From: Rhodospirillales bacterium
GTDB lineage: Bacteria > Pseudomonadota > Alphaproteobacteria > SP197
Direction of reading: 5' to 3'
Length of the DNA stretch: 64,000 nt
NCBI GenBank assembly: GCA_014323865.1
Contig: JACONG010000013.1
Location: 1-64,000 of the forward strand
The notes under the pieces were generated by a model, which was given only the letters and a program-made list of their open reading frames with translations, was not told the origin of the DNA and did no database searches. Every line of letters starts with the position of its first letter. Position 1 is the stretch's first letter. Of this stretch, positions 40,068 to 49,964 are shown piece by piece. The position numbers and the translations under genes are program-made.

Positions 40068-41246
40068 TCAGGTCCTGAGGCTCCCGGTAAACCGGTTGAT
40101 GCGGCGGCAGGCCTCGGCCAGGTCCGCGTCGGGTGCGGTCAGCGACAGGCGCACGAAGCCCGTTCCACCGCTGCCGAAGCCCTCACCGGCCAGCAGCGAG
40201 ACGCCGGCCTCTTCCAGCAGGCGGAACGAAAAATCCTGCGACGACAGCCCGCTCGCGCGGATATCGATCATCAGGAAGCAGGTTCCCTGCGGACGGATGA
40301 CACGAAGCCGGGAATTGCCCTCAAGCACGTCGCAGACACTGTTGCGGCGGGCCTCGTAGTGCGCTCGCATCGCATCGATCTCGGGGAAGTCGTCCGTGAA
40401 CGCCGCTGCCACCGAGGACTGGATGAAGGTCGGGGGGCCATAGTGGATCGCCAGGCCCAGGTGGTACATGTGACGGGTGAAGGCTTCGGGTCCGACGGTC
40501 CAGCCGACGCGCCAGCCTGTCATGGCATGGGACTTGGACAGGCTGTTGACCACGATGGTGCGCTCCGCCATCCCCGGCAGGGCCGCCGGCGAGACATGCT
40601 CGCGACCGTCGAAGAGCGTGCGGCTGTAGACCTCGTCCGAGATCAGCCAGAGATCGTGTGCCTTGCAGATCTCGCCCAGTGCCTCAAGCTCCTCGCGCCC
40701 GTAAGCTGCGCCCGTCGGGTTGTGCGGTGTGTTGATCATGACGGCCCGGCTCGCCGGTGTCACCGCGGCCTCGATATCGGCCGGATCGAGATGGAAATCG
40801 CGCTCCGCACGCAAGGGCACATCGACCAGTGTCGCGCCGGTCGCATGAACCACCGATTCATAAGTCACGTAGACCGGCTGCGGCACGATCACGGCGTCAC
40901 CGGGCTCGGCAACGCACATCGCCGCACCGAACAGCCCGCCCTGCGCACCAAGTGTGACGGAAATGTTCCCGGGCCCGACCTGCTGGCCGGCGTGGCGGGT
41001 GTGGTAGGCCGCAATCGCCGCCTTGAGCGCCGGTCCGCCGTCGGTCGGACCGTAGTGCGTATCGCCGGCGCGAACCCGGTCGAACATGGCATCGACGATC
41101 GAGGGCGGCGTAGCGAAATCCGGGTCGCCGATGCTGAGGATGACGACATCGTGCCCCTCGCGTCGACGCTGCATGGCGCGGGCATGGATTTCCCAGGCGC
41201 GTGCGCCTTCGTTGGCGAGACGATCGACGATGGCGGCGTAGCGCAT
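40068..41246 (-). CDS. Class I/II PLP-dependent aminotransferase
   Basis: A 392-residue fold-type I enzyme of the AspC/DAP-aminotransferase group. Signs are VILSIGDPDFATPPSIVDAM near the start, VTLGAQGGLFGAAM, INTPHNPTGAAYGREELEAL, the Asp region WLISDEVYSR, and the Schiff-base Lys in VNSLSKSHAMTGWRVGW. The C-terminal Arg (FVRLSLTA) binds the substrate carboxylate. It is codirectional with the polyamine transporter genes upstream after a 97-bp gap, so it may be read with them and act on a polyamine- or amino-acid-derived substrate; this link is inference. Confidence 0.88.
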   Translation of the reverse strand: MRYAAIVDRLANEGARAWEIHARAMQRRREGHDVVILSIGDPDFATPPSIVDAMFDRVRAGDTHYGPTDGGPALKAAIAAYHTRHAGQQVGPGNISVTLGAQGGLFGAAMCVAEPGDAVIVPQPVYVTYESVVHATGATLVDVPLRAERDFHLDPADIEAAVTPASRAVMINTPHNPTGAAYGREELEALGEICKAHDLWLISDEVYSRTLFDGREHVSPAALPGMAERTIVVNSLSKSHAMTGWRVGWTVGPEAFTRHMYHLGLAIHYGPPTFIQSSVAAAFTDDFPEIDAMRAHYEARRNSVCDVLEGNSRLRVIRPQGTCFLMIDIRASGLSSQDFSFRLLEEAGVSLLAGEGFGSGGTGFVRLSLTAPDADLAEACRRINRFTGSLRT

Positions 41247-41343
41247 GAAACCCCGGAAAGACGAGACCCCGGAAAAGGAAGGCCCGGAAGGAGAAAGCGC
41301 GCGACACCAGAGGCCCCACGCGCGACATTGTAACCGGTTGGAC

Positions 41344-42441
41344 TCAGGCTGTCAGCAACAGCGCCGAATCGTCGTCCCACGTCAGCCAGACCTTGTCCTG
41401 CCTGTCGGCGTCGACCGCACTGAGCTGCCGCTGGGCATTCTGCGCGGCAACCGCAATCGGGGCATCACGCCCGTCGACATGCACATAGTAATGGCTGCGA
41501 TCGCCGAGATAGGCCGTCGCCTGCATCGTGCCCTCGACCACATTGGTCGGCACGTTGGGCTGCCGGAAGGTCAGATTGAACTTCTCGGGCCGGATCGCCA
41601 CGGTCACCTGGCCCGAGCTTGGCGGCTCGGACGACGCCGTCGAGTGCACGGTCCCGAGACCCTCGGCATCGACGACCGTGCTCTCGCCTTCCCTGCCGCG
41701 GATGGAACCCTCGAAGAAGTTGATCGTGCCGATGAAGTCGGCCACTTCCTTGACCTGCGGAACCTCGTAGAGGCGGGTCGGGGAGTCGATCTGAAGCACC
41801 TTGCCGAGCGACATGACCGCGATGCGGTCCGACATCGTCATGGCCTCTTCCTGATCGTGGGTCACGAACACGAAGGTAATGCCGACATCGCGCTGCAGGG
41901 CGCGAAGCTCAAGCTGCATCTGCTCGCGAAGCTTCTTGTCGAGCGCACCGAGCGGCTCGTCGAGCAGCAGCACCTTGGGCTTCTTGATCAGCGCCCGGGC
42001 CAGCGCCACACGCTGCCGCTGGCCGCCGGAAAGCTGATGAGCGCCACGCGCGCCATAGCCCGGCAGCTTGATCAGCTCCAGCATCTCGTCGACCTTGCCG
42101 TCGACCTCGGCCTTGCTCAGGCCCGACTTGCGCATGCCATAGGCGATGTTCCTGTGAACGTTGAGATGCGGGAAAATGGCGTAGTTCTGGAACACCATGT
42201 TGACCGGCCGCTGATGCGGCGGCACACCGGCCTGCGGCTGGCCGTCGATGTAGATGTTGCCGAGCGTCGGCTGTTCAAATCCGGCCAGCATACGCAGAAG
42301 CGTGGTCTTGCCGCAGCCCGAGGCTCCCAGGAGCGAGAAGAACTCGCCTTCGCCGATGTCGAAGGAGATGTCGTCGACCGCCTTCACACTGCCGAAGTGC
42401 TTCGAGGTGTTCTTCATCGAAATATAGTCTTCACGCGCCAT
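41344..42441 (-). CDS. potA: Polyamine-type ABC transporter ATP-binding protein
   Basis: A 365-residue PotA/PotG-like ATPase. Walker A is LLGASGCGKTTLLRMLAG, signature motif is HQLSGGQRQRVALARAL, Walker B is KVLLLDEPLGALDKKLR and the switch His is in FVTHDQEEAMTMSDRI. A C-terminal TOBE-like regulatory region (about 290-365) follows. I start at ATG 42441 (MAREDYISMKNTSKHFGSVK). It ends the four-gene potD-potB-potC-potA unit and energises uptake of spermidine/putrescine-like substrates. Other PotA-type systems take up opines, iron or thiamine, so the symbol is provisional. Confidence 0.9.
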   Translation of the reverse strand: MAREDYISMKNTSKHFGSVKAVDDISFDIGEGEFFSLLGASGCGKTTLLRMLAGFEQPTLGNIYIDGQPQAGVPPHQRPVNMVFQNYAIFPHLNVHRNIAYGMRKSGLSKAEVDGKVDEMLELIKLPGYGARGAHQLSGGQRQRVALARALIKKPKVLLLDEPLGALDKKLREQMQLELRALQRDVGITFVFVTHDQEEAMTMSDRIAVMSLGKVLQIDSPTRLYEVPQVKEVADFIGTINFFEGSIRGREGESTVVDAEGLGTVHSTASSEPPSSGQVTVAIRPEKFNLTFRQPNVPTNVVEGTMQATAYLGDRSHYYVHVDGRDAPIAVAAQNAQRQLSAVDADRQDKVWLTWDDDSALLLTA

Positions 42442-42523
42442 GAGCACCCATGTCCACTGTTGTTGTTGCCACCGGTCCTGAACTGGTCTCCAGAGGTTTT
42501 GATCCGATCGGTTTTCGGGCCGA

Positions 42524-43426
42524 TCAGATTGCGGCACCGCTCTGCGGTCCCACACCGCGCCGGCGCACCACTTCGGCGAACGTCACGATAAAGAACGAGA
42601 ACACGAGGATACAGGCACCGAGCGACAGCACCATCGGCAGGCGGTTCGGGAAGCGCAGCTGGCTCCAGATGTAGATCGGAAGCGTGACCTCGTTGCCGGC
42701 CAGGAAGAAGGCCAGGATGAACTCATCGAACGAGATCGTGAAGGTCAGCAGCACACTCGCCAGGATACCGGGCCAGGCGAGCGGCAGGGTCACGCGCCAG
42801 AAGGTCTGGAACGCGCCCTCGCCCAGATCCAGCGACGCTTCTTCCAGGCTCTTGTCAAACCCTTCCAGGCGCGACATCAGAACCAGCATGGCGAACGGCA
42901 CACCGATCAGCGTGTGCGCGAGTCCGATCGTGAAGAGCGAAAGCGGGAGGCCGAGCAGGTTCGTGATGACCAGCAGCGCGATGCCCAGGATGATACCGGG
43001 AACGACCAGCGGAAGCATGATGAAGCTGGTGAGCGGACCCTTGCCGGGCATGTAGTAGCGCGTCATCGCCTTGGCTGCGAAGAGGCCCAGGAAGGTCGAG
43101 AGCAGCGCAACCGTGAGGCCGACCTTGACGCTGTTCTCCAGCGCCCGCAGGAGCGCCGGGTTGTCCATCATGTCGCCGTACCACGCAAGCGTGAAGCCCT
43201 TGAGCGGGAACGTGACATAGATCGAGTCGTTGAACGAGAACAGCGGCAGGAACAGCACCGGGATGTAGAGGAACGCGAGATACCACACCGCGTACAGGAA
43301 CATCGGCGCTTCCGAGGTCCAGTGGTAGCCCTCGTGCTTCGACTGGAAGAACTGCGGCGTCTCCTCGCCGCGCGTGTCTTCCGCGGCCTTCCGGGCCGTG
43401 ATGTTGGAGGCGGTTGCGTCGGTCAT
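42524..43426 (-). CDS. potC: Polyamine-type ABC transporter permease (PotC-like)
   Basis: A 300-residue permease. An N-terminal cytosolic stretch precedes six TM helices (FLYAVWYLAFLYIPVLFLPL first) and the coupling-loop motif EASLDLGEGAFQTFWRVTLP (EAA-x3-G type). The late TM region has LLTFTISFDEFILAFFLAGN, characteristic of PotC/PotI. Start overlaps the potB-like stop by 4 bp (43423-43426), so the two permeases are translated together. Confidence 0.92.
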   Translation of the reverse strand: MTDATASNITARKAAEDTRGEETPQFFQSKHEGYHWTSEAPMFLYAVWYLAFLYIPVLFLPLFSFNDSIYVTFPLKGFTLAWYGDMMDNPALLRALENSVKVGLTVALLSTFLGLFAAKAMTRYYMPGKGPLTSFIMLPLVVPGIILGIALLVITNLLGLPLSLFTIGLAHTLIGVPFAMLVLMSRLEGFDKSLEEASLDLGEGAFQTFWRVTLPLAWPGILASVLLTFTISFDEFILAFFLAGNEVTLPIYIWSQLRFPNRLPMVLSLGACILVFSFFIVTFAEVVRRRGVGPQSGAAI

Positions 43427-44358
43427 GACGATTTGGCCCTCGCGCGGGTCGTCGAGACAATGAAGGTGACCACCAGGAGTGCAATGAGCATCATCGAGAT
43501 CACCGAGAGCGCGGCACCCATGGGCCAGTTGTTGGCCTTGCCGAACTGCGACTGGATGATGTTGCCAATCATGATGCCTGTCGTTCCGCCCACCAGTCTT
43601 GGCGTCACGTAGTCACCCACGGTCGGAATGAAGACGAGCAGTCCGGCGGCAATCACGCCAGGCAGCGAGAGCGGCCACGTGATCCGCCAGAAGCGTTCCG
43701 TCGGGGTATCGCCGAGGTCGGTTGCCGCTTCGAGCAACGATCTGTCGATCTTTTCCAGCGATACGTAGATCGGGAGAATCGCGAAGGCGGCCCAGGCGTG
43801 CGCCAATGTGAGCACCACCGCCGTCGGATTGTAGAGCAGGAACTGCAGGGGCTCGTCGATGATACCCATGCTGATCAGGCCGGAGTTGATCACGCCGTTG
43901 AAGCCAAGGATGACCTTCCACGCGAAAACGCGAAGCAGATAGCTCGTCCAGAACGGAACCGTGATCAGGATCAGCCACACCAGCTTGTTTTTCGTCACCT
44001 TGAAGGCGATGAAATAGGCCATGGGGTAGGCTAGGAGCAGCGTGATGAAGGTGCAGAACAGGGACATCCTGATCGACTTCATCATGAGCGCGATATAGAT
44101 CGGCTTCTGGAAGAAGGCCTCGTAGTTGGCCAGCGTGAACGTCTTGTCGATGTCGAGATAGTTCTGCGTCCAGAAGCTGTACGAAAACAGCATGAACAGC
44201 GGCAGACACATCAGGCAGATCATGCACAGCAGCGTCGGCGTCATCAGCGTGTAGCCGCGCACCCATTCGTGTTTCAGGAACAGCGCGCGGGCCCTGAAGC
44301 CCGGCGACATCTGCTGTTCCGCATAGCCTGCGCTGACGCCCCGCGTTTGATCGGTCAT
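43423..44358 (-). CDS. potB: Polyamine-type ABC transporter permease (PotB-like)
   Basis: A 311-residue permease with six TM helices, beginning about residue 35 (YTLMTPTLLCMICLMCLPLF). The coupling loop is LLEAATDLGDTPTERFWRIT and the C-terminal part contains VFIPTVGDYVTPRLVGGTTG, a PotB/PotH landmark. It forms a heterodimeric channel with the PotC-like protein. A tandem 15-bp duplication (catcatgtccccggc, about 44369-44398) lies directly upstream of its start. Confidence 0.92.
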   Translation of the reverse strand: MTDQTRGVSAGYAEQQMSPGFRARALFLKHEWVRGYTLMTPTLLCMICLMCLPLFMLFSYSFWTQNYLDIDKTFTLANYEAFFQKPIYIALMMKSIRMSLFCTFITLLLAYPMAYFIAFKVTKNKLVWLILITVPFWTSYLLRVFAWKVILGFNGVINSGLISMGIIDEPLQFLLYNPTAVVLTLAHAWAAFAILPIYVSLEKIDRSLLEAATDLGDTPTERFWRITWPLSLPGVIAAGLLVFIPTVGDYVTPRLVGGTTGIMIGNIIQSQFGKANNWPMGAALSVISMMLIALLVVTFIVSTTRARAKSS

Positions 44359-44549
44359 GCCCCTACCCCATCATGTCCCCGGCCATCATGTCCCCGGCCG
44401 GTCGAGCGGTGACGTGCAGACCTCCCGAACGCCTGTCGTCCCGCACATCCCGGATCGTCTCTCTTACACAGCAGACCTCCATATGGAAAGCATGTTGACA
44501 GCCTGGCGCACGGTTGTGATCGCCATTGATTGTCAGACTGGGCAGAAAC

Positions 44550-44583
44550 TGAACGGAGCGCGGCATCGACCGCGCCCCGTTCA
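44550..44583 (-). terminator. Intercistronic hairpin between potD and potB
   Basis: A 14-bp stem with one mismatch (44550-44563 with 44570-44583) and a 6-nt loop sits about 40 bp after the potD-like stop. Read on the minus strand only a weak T-run (gttcagtttc) follows. It may be a partial terminator or RNA-stability element that keeps binding-protein mRNA in excess over permease mRNA. Confidence 0.5.
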
Positions 44584-44619
44584 TGTCCATACGACTGCTG
44601 TCCATACGACGATGAGCGA

Positions 44620-45735
44620 TCAGAGACCGATCTTCACCTCGTCGAACATGTTGACCATGTTCTCCAGCACCTGCGGGTCGTAGGGCTGGAACATGATGCC
44701 CTTGTCGAGCATCTCGATCGGGTTGCCCGGGAAGCCGAGCGACGCGACCTTGTCCGGATCGGAGATCTCGAACGCCACGCTGTTCGAGTGACCGTAACCG
44801 TATTCCTCGATAAGGAAACGGCCGGCCTCGGGGTCGAGCCAAGCATCGAGGAACGCGTAGATCAGATCCTCGTCGGCCTCGCCGCCGGCGACGATCGAGA
44901 GACCGCACAGCCAGTTCAGGATGCCTTCCCTGGGCACGGCATAGGCCACCGGAACGCCCTGATCGAGCAGGGTCTTGACCGCCGCGTTCCAGGCATAGGC
45001 CGCGACCAGCTCGCCCGTGGCCATGGCGTTCTCGATCTCCGTCTGGTCGTTCCAGTAGAAGCGGACCATACGGGCCTGCTTCTCGACCAGCGGCCGAATC
45101 TCGGCCAGCATCTCATCGGTCATGTTGAAGCTGTCTTCACCGAAGCCGTGGCAGAGGCCGGCAACCAGGACCGAGACCTCGGAATCGACGCTCGAGAGAC
45201 GGCCCTCGTAGCGCTCATCGAAAAGCATGCACCAGCTTTCCTCACCCTCGTAGAGATCGGTGCGATAGATGATCGAGCTGTTGCCCCAGTCGACCGGCAG
45301 CATCATCGTCTCGCCGGCAGCGTTGACGGTGGAACGATGGCCGCGCAGACCCTCGAACACGTTCTCCCAGTTCGACAGGCGCGACGTGTCGATCGGCCGG
45401 AGAAGTCCGCCATCGGCCATACGGCCCCAGGTGTCGGCGCAGGGATGCGTGATGTCGGCCGGGAAACCGGCACGGATCTTGACCGCCATTTCCTGCTCGC
45501 TGGCGAAGAACGAAAACACGGGTTCGCCATGTTTCTCGAAATACGACGGATAAAGCTCCGGAATTTCGTAGCCGGACCACTCAAGGACCAGCGGCTGCTG
45601 TTCTGCGCGCAGGCCCCGCGGCGACACGCTCATCGCCGCGACACCCATCGTGCCCATCACGCCCAGGGCCTGACGCCGGCTCAGTTGGCCGGTGAACAAC
45701 TTGTCCTGGAACTCGTTGATACCCATGCGCTTCAT
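44620..45735 (-). CDS. potD: Polyamine-type periplasmic binding protein (PotD/PotF-like)
   Basis: A 371-residue exported binding protein. The N-terminus has a Tat-type signal (GQLSRRQALGVMGTMGVAAM, cleavage near RGLRAEQQ). Mature landmarks are LEWSGYEIPELYPSYFEKHG, IRAGFPADITHPCADTWGRM, MLPVDWGNSSIIYRTDLYEG and NWLCGLSIVAGGEADEDLIY. It captures the substrate for the PotABC components encoded downstream. The family also includes binding proteins for other polycationic or opine-like substrates, so polyamine is the most likely ligand rather than proven. Confidence 0.88.
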   Translation of the reverse strand: MKRMGINEFQDKLFTGQLSRRQALGVMGTMGVAAMSVSPRGLRAEQQPLVLEWSGYEIPELYPSYFEKHGEPVFSFFASEQEMAVKIRAGFPADITHPCADTWGRMADGGLLRPIDTSRLSNWENVFEGLRGHRSTVNAAGETMMLPVDWGNSSIIYRTDLYEGEESWCMLFDERYEGRLSSVDSEVSVLVAGLCHGFGEDSFNMTDEMLAEIRPLVEKQARMVRFYWNDQTEIENAMATGELVAAYAWNAAVKTLLDQGVPVAYAVPREGILNWLCGLSIVAGGEADEDLIYAFLDAWLDPEAGRFLIEEYGYGHSNSVAFEISDPDKVASLGFPGNPIEMLDKGIMFQPYDPQVLENMVNMFDEVKIGL

Positions 45736-46025
45736 GATTCACTCCCCGGAAGTTGACGCCACAGGGCGTCCATGATCGTTACGAACACGTGGATCGTTAC
45801 GAACGCGGGCGCATGAAACGCTCACGTACGGAACATGATCTCATCCTTGCAGCATTCCCGCACGAAGGAAAGCGTCGCCGCGATCACAATTCCGCAACGG
45901 CATCAGGCGCAATGGCATCGGAGAAAAAGCGCTCGTGGTCGGCGCGTGTCGCGGCAGCGACACATTGAGGATGATCTCCGATTCGCGGAGATGAGGAATT
46001 TCTGCCTGATTCCGGCTTTGTCGGG
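45736..46025. other. Intergenic region between potD and groES promoters
   Basis: Divergent spacer with no coding signal. An 18-bp unit gatcgttacgaac[a/g]cg[t/g]g is duplicated in tandem at about 45774-45809. The remainder holds no feature I can name. Confidence 0.5.
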
Positions 46026-46053
46026 TTGACAGTCGCAACACGGGCGACCATCT
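46026..46053 (+). promoter_or_regulatory. Probable heat-shock-type promoter of groESL
   Basis: GTTGACA (-35, hexamer 46026-46031) and CCATCT (46048-46053) are spaced 16 bp, resembling the CTTGAA / CCATnT pattern of RpoH promoters better than a sigma-70 -10. The predicted start falls at the CIRCE element. Confidence 0.5.
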
Positions 46054-46056
46054 GGA

Positions 46057-46081
46057 TGGCACTCGTTGCCACAGAGTGCCA
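46057..46081. promoter_or_regulatory. CIRCE operator (HrcA site) upstream of groES
   Basis: TGGCACTC-N9-GAGTGCCA is a perfect 8-bp dyad with the 9-nt spacing of the CIRCE element (consensus GCACTC-N9-GAGTGC core intact). HrcA binding here would repress groESL under non-stress conditions. It lies 51 bp before the groES start. Confidence 0.9.
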
Positions 46082-46132
46082 GCACATTCCGGCAACGTTG
46101 TTGAAAACCGCCAGTTCGAAGGAGAGTGGCTC

Positions 46133-48164
<2,032 letters not shown>

Positions 48165-48191
48165 AGACCAGCCGATCTCCCACGGTGACCC

Positions 48192-48228
48192 GAAAGGGCC
48201 GCGGTTCACGCCGCGGCCCTTTCTTTTC
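48192..48228 (+). terminator. Rho-independent terminator of groESL
   Basis: A perfect 13-bp stem (48192-48204 with 48211-48223) with a 6-nt loop is followed by ttttcc. It isolates groESL from the CRISPR locus. Confidence 0.92.
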
Positions 48229-48267
48229 CGTTCGTCCCGGCTTACGGCAGAATCCCACAGAATTCCC

Positions 48268-48295
48268 TTGACGATCCACTTTTGGAGCGTATATG
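48268..48295 (+). promoter_or_regulatory. Promoter of the predicted tracrRNA
   Basis: TTGACG (48268-48273), a 16-bp spacer and TATATG (48290-48295) place a transcription start at about 48302, which is exactly where the anti-repeat begins. The fit between promoter and anti-repeat is the main support. Confidence 0.65.
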
Positions 48296-48301
48296 TTGGG
48301 T

Positions 48302-48386
48302 TCGTTCAGAATTCGTGGTCGAGCGGTTAACAAGCACTCGATTGCACCACATTGAAGCGCGTCCTACGGGGCGCGTTTCCTTTTTG
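48302..48386 (+). ncRNA. Predicted tracrRNA of the type II-C locus
   Basis: Bases 48301-48331 are the complement, with a few mismatches and G.U pairs, of the 5' part of the CRISPR repeat. Thirteen consecutive bases (cgttcagaattcg) match perfectly, followed by a gtc and agc match with wobbles. Downstream is a short linker (caagcactcgattgcac), then a 10-bp GC-rich hairpin (aagcgcgtcc with ggggcgcgtt, loop TACG) and a T-run at 48381-48385, a rho-independent terminator. The predicted RNA is about 85 nt, on the plus strand, the same strand as the array and opposite to the cas genes. It would pair with crRNA and load Cas9. Confidence 0.82.
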
Positions 48387-48507
48387 TCGCCTCGTGCCAG
48401 ACCAGCCTTGCGCCGGGTCCGCTGTCGGGACAACCTTTGCCGAGGTGACCGGGCACACAAAATGCCTGGACTCGTCAGTCCCCCCCCCCGCGCGACCCCG
48501 CCCGCGC

Positions 48508-48609
48508 GTTGCGGCTTGACCCCGAATTCTGAACGCCTAGACTGCATCAGTACGGCGGTCCTCGATCGACCATGTTGCGGCTTGACCCCGAATTCTGAAC
48601 GCCTAGACT
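48508..48609 (+). CRISPR. Minimal type II-C CRISPR array: two 36-bp repeats, one 30-bp spacer
   Basis: Two identical 36-bp repeats (48508-48543 and 48574-48609, beginning gttgcggcttgaccccgaat) flank one 30-bp spacer (48544-48573). Repeat and spacer lengths are those of type II systems. The repeat carries TTGACC (repeat bases 9-14) and TAGACT (bases 31-36) spaced 16 bp, a complete promoter-like element. Transcription from repeat 1 would start about 7 nt into the spacer and leave a 24-nt guide, as in Neisseria meningitidis, where repeats contain promoters. Orientation is set by the anti-repeat of the tracrRNA. A run of ten C lies 18 bp upstream. With one spacer the locus is eroded or newly established. 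Confidence 0.88.
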
Positions 48610-48613
48610 CCAT

Positions 48614-48660
48614 ACCCGGGTAAGCCCTTGATTTTACAGGAGCTTACCCGGGTTTGTTTT
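48614..48660 (+). terminator. Terminator downstream of the CRISPR array
   Basis: A perfect 12-bp stem (acccgggtaagc/gcttacccgggt, 48614-48625 with 48642-48653) is followed by ttgtttt on the plus strand. It would end the crRNA transcript before it runs antisense into cas2. Confidence 0.88.
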
Positions 48661-48682
48661 GCTCTGTTCCAGAATGAACCCA

Positions 48683-49027
48683 TCAAAACAGGACCAGTTG
48701 CTGGGGGTTTTTCCGAGGGCCCCTGCGGCCCTGATCCGAGAAGTGAACAATATCGCGATACTGCCGGTCGGTGAAGTTGAGGATCTGGACATCGCCGGCA
48801 GAAGGCAGGGAGCGCTCGATCCTGTTGACCCTTGCATGAAAGGCTTCCTTGCCATTGACGAAGCGGGCATAGACGGAAAACTGGCTTCGCTCGAAACCCT
48901 CGTCCAGCAGGAAGTGCCGAAACGTCGTGGCCGCCTTGCGTTGCTGTTTGGTCTCGATGGGAAGGTCAAACATCACAAGCATCCACATGAGACGATATCC
49001 TGACAGAATGTCGGACTTGCGGGTCAT
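48683..49027 (-). CDS. cas2: CRISPR-associated endonuclease Cas2 (type II)
   Basis: A 114-residue Cas2 with the ferredoxin-like start LMWMLVMFDLPIETKQQRKA (Asp of the first strand present). FRHFLLDEGFERSQFSVYAR and the C-terminal DRQYRDIVHFSDQ plus KNPQQLVLF, usual in type II-C Cas2, follow. It bridges two Cas1 dimers during spacer capture. Its ATG overlaps the cas1 stop (ATGA). It ends 23 bp before the array terminator. Confidence 0.93.
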   Translation of the reverse strand: MTRKSDILSGYRLMWMLVMFDLPIETKQQRKAATTFRHFLLDEGFERSQFSVYARFVNGKEAFHARVNRIERSLPSAGDVQILNFTDRQYRDIVHFSDQGRRGPRKNPQQLVLF

Positions 49028-49935
49028 CGTCCGAGCCCCGCCAGTGTGAGCGCGCCCGGTGGACTGGGGAGAACCAGCGCCAGTTTTCCGGTCTCGAAAC
49101 TCTGTCCCAGCGAGGTCGCCAGCTTTGTGAGCGCAAGCGAGACCGGTGTCACACCGTCGCCAAGCGGCAGATCCGTGCCGATCAGGCGTGCCAAAGCCTG
49201 CTTTGCCGCAGTGTCGACCTCGGTCCCACGGTCAAGCGCAAGATTCCGGGCGGCGCAATCCACCAATGGGCGGAAGGGTTCCATGAGATCGTCGGCCAGA
49301 GCAAACGCATTGCCTCTGTTTGCGTGGTGTATGCCGATGGATGGGTGCAGTCCTGCACCCACCACGGCACGGGCTGTGGCGGCGCGCAGGACGGTATAGC
49401 CATAATTGAGCAACGCATTGACGTCAGAGGCCCCTGGATCGCGCCGGAACGCCTTGCCCATCATGCACGGCCAATAGGTGCGGGCCGCCTGTGCTTCGAT
49501 ATTGGTGCTGTCGCCCGAGGTGACCTTGCGGACCATCATGCGCAGCGGGGCACCGGATTCTCCCATGGCTTCCAGGGCGGCGGCCTGCATCTCCACCTTC
49601 GCGATGATGACCTTCTTCCAGGCTTGTTTCATCAGGGGCAATCGGGCATGCCACTGAGCTCGTATCCGGCCACCTTGCGCATGGTGCCCTTCCAGAGGCA
49701 TGAGCACGGAACGCGGCGCATGATTGGAACCGCACAACACCACCGGCACGCCCCGGTCGGCCAGTTCCGTGAGCAGCGACGTGGACCAGGTGGTGCCATG
49801 CGCATGAACGATCACACCCGCGATCCGGTCGAGTGGGGTGCGCCCGATTTCAGCTCCTCCCTCCGAGACCGTCAGGAAGCCTCGCAGCCGCGCCAGGTGC
49901 CGTCCATCGGTTGCAATGTCAAGGATCTGATCCAG
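49024..49935 (-). CDS. cas1: CRISPR-associated integrase Cas1 (type II-C), non-canonical start likely
   Basis: The conserved Cas1 fold needs the segment ILDIATDGRHLARLRGFLTV upstream of the first canonical start (GTG 49815, before IVHAHGTTWSTSLL). The frame is open back to 50010 but offers no ATG, GTG or TTG there. A CTG at 49935, with GGGAG 6 nt upstream and 30 nt after the cas9 stop, gives a 303-residue protein of normal length. Catalytic residues are present: Glu in GDSTNIEAQAARTYW, His in GLHPSIGIHHANR, and Asp in FALADDLMEPFRP. Alternatives are an ATT start at 49917, or an inactive N-terminally truncated protein from GTG. Confidence 0.85.
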   Translation of the reverse strand: MDQILDIATDGRHLARLRGFLTVSEGGAEIGRTPLDRIAGVIVHAHGTTWSTSLLTELADRGVPVVLCGSNHAPRSVLMPLEGHHAQGGRIRAQWHARLPLMKQAWKKVIIAKVEMQAAALEAMGESGAPLRMMVRKVTSGDSTNIEAQAARTYWPCMMGKAFRRDPGASDVNALLNYGYTVLRAATARAVVGAGLHPSIGIHHANRGNAFALADDLMEPFRPLVDCAARNLALDRGTEVDTAAKQALARLIGTDLPLGDGVTPVSLALTKLATSLGQSFETGKLALVLPSPPGALTLAGLGR

Positions 49936-49964
49936 ATCGCGCTCCCGTGAACCTGAGAGAAGCC

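Noticed and set aside
44550-44583. Hairpin as a polyamine riboswitch
   Set aside because: It lies after potD rather than in the operon leader and shows only a simple stem; no known polyamine aptamer pattern.
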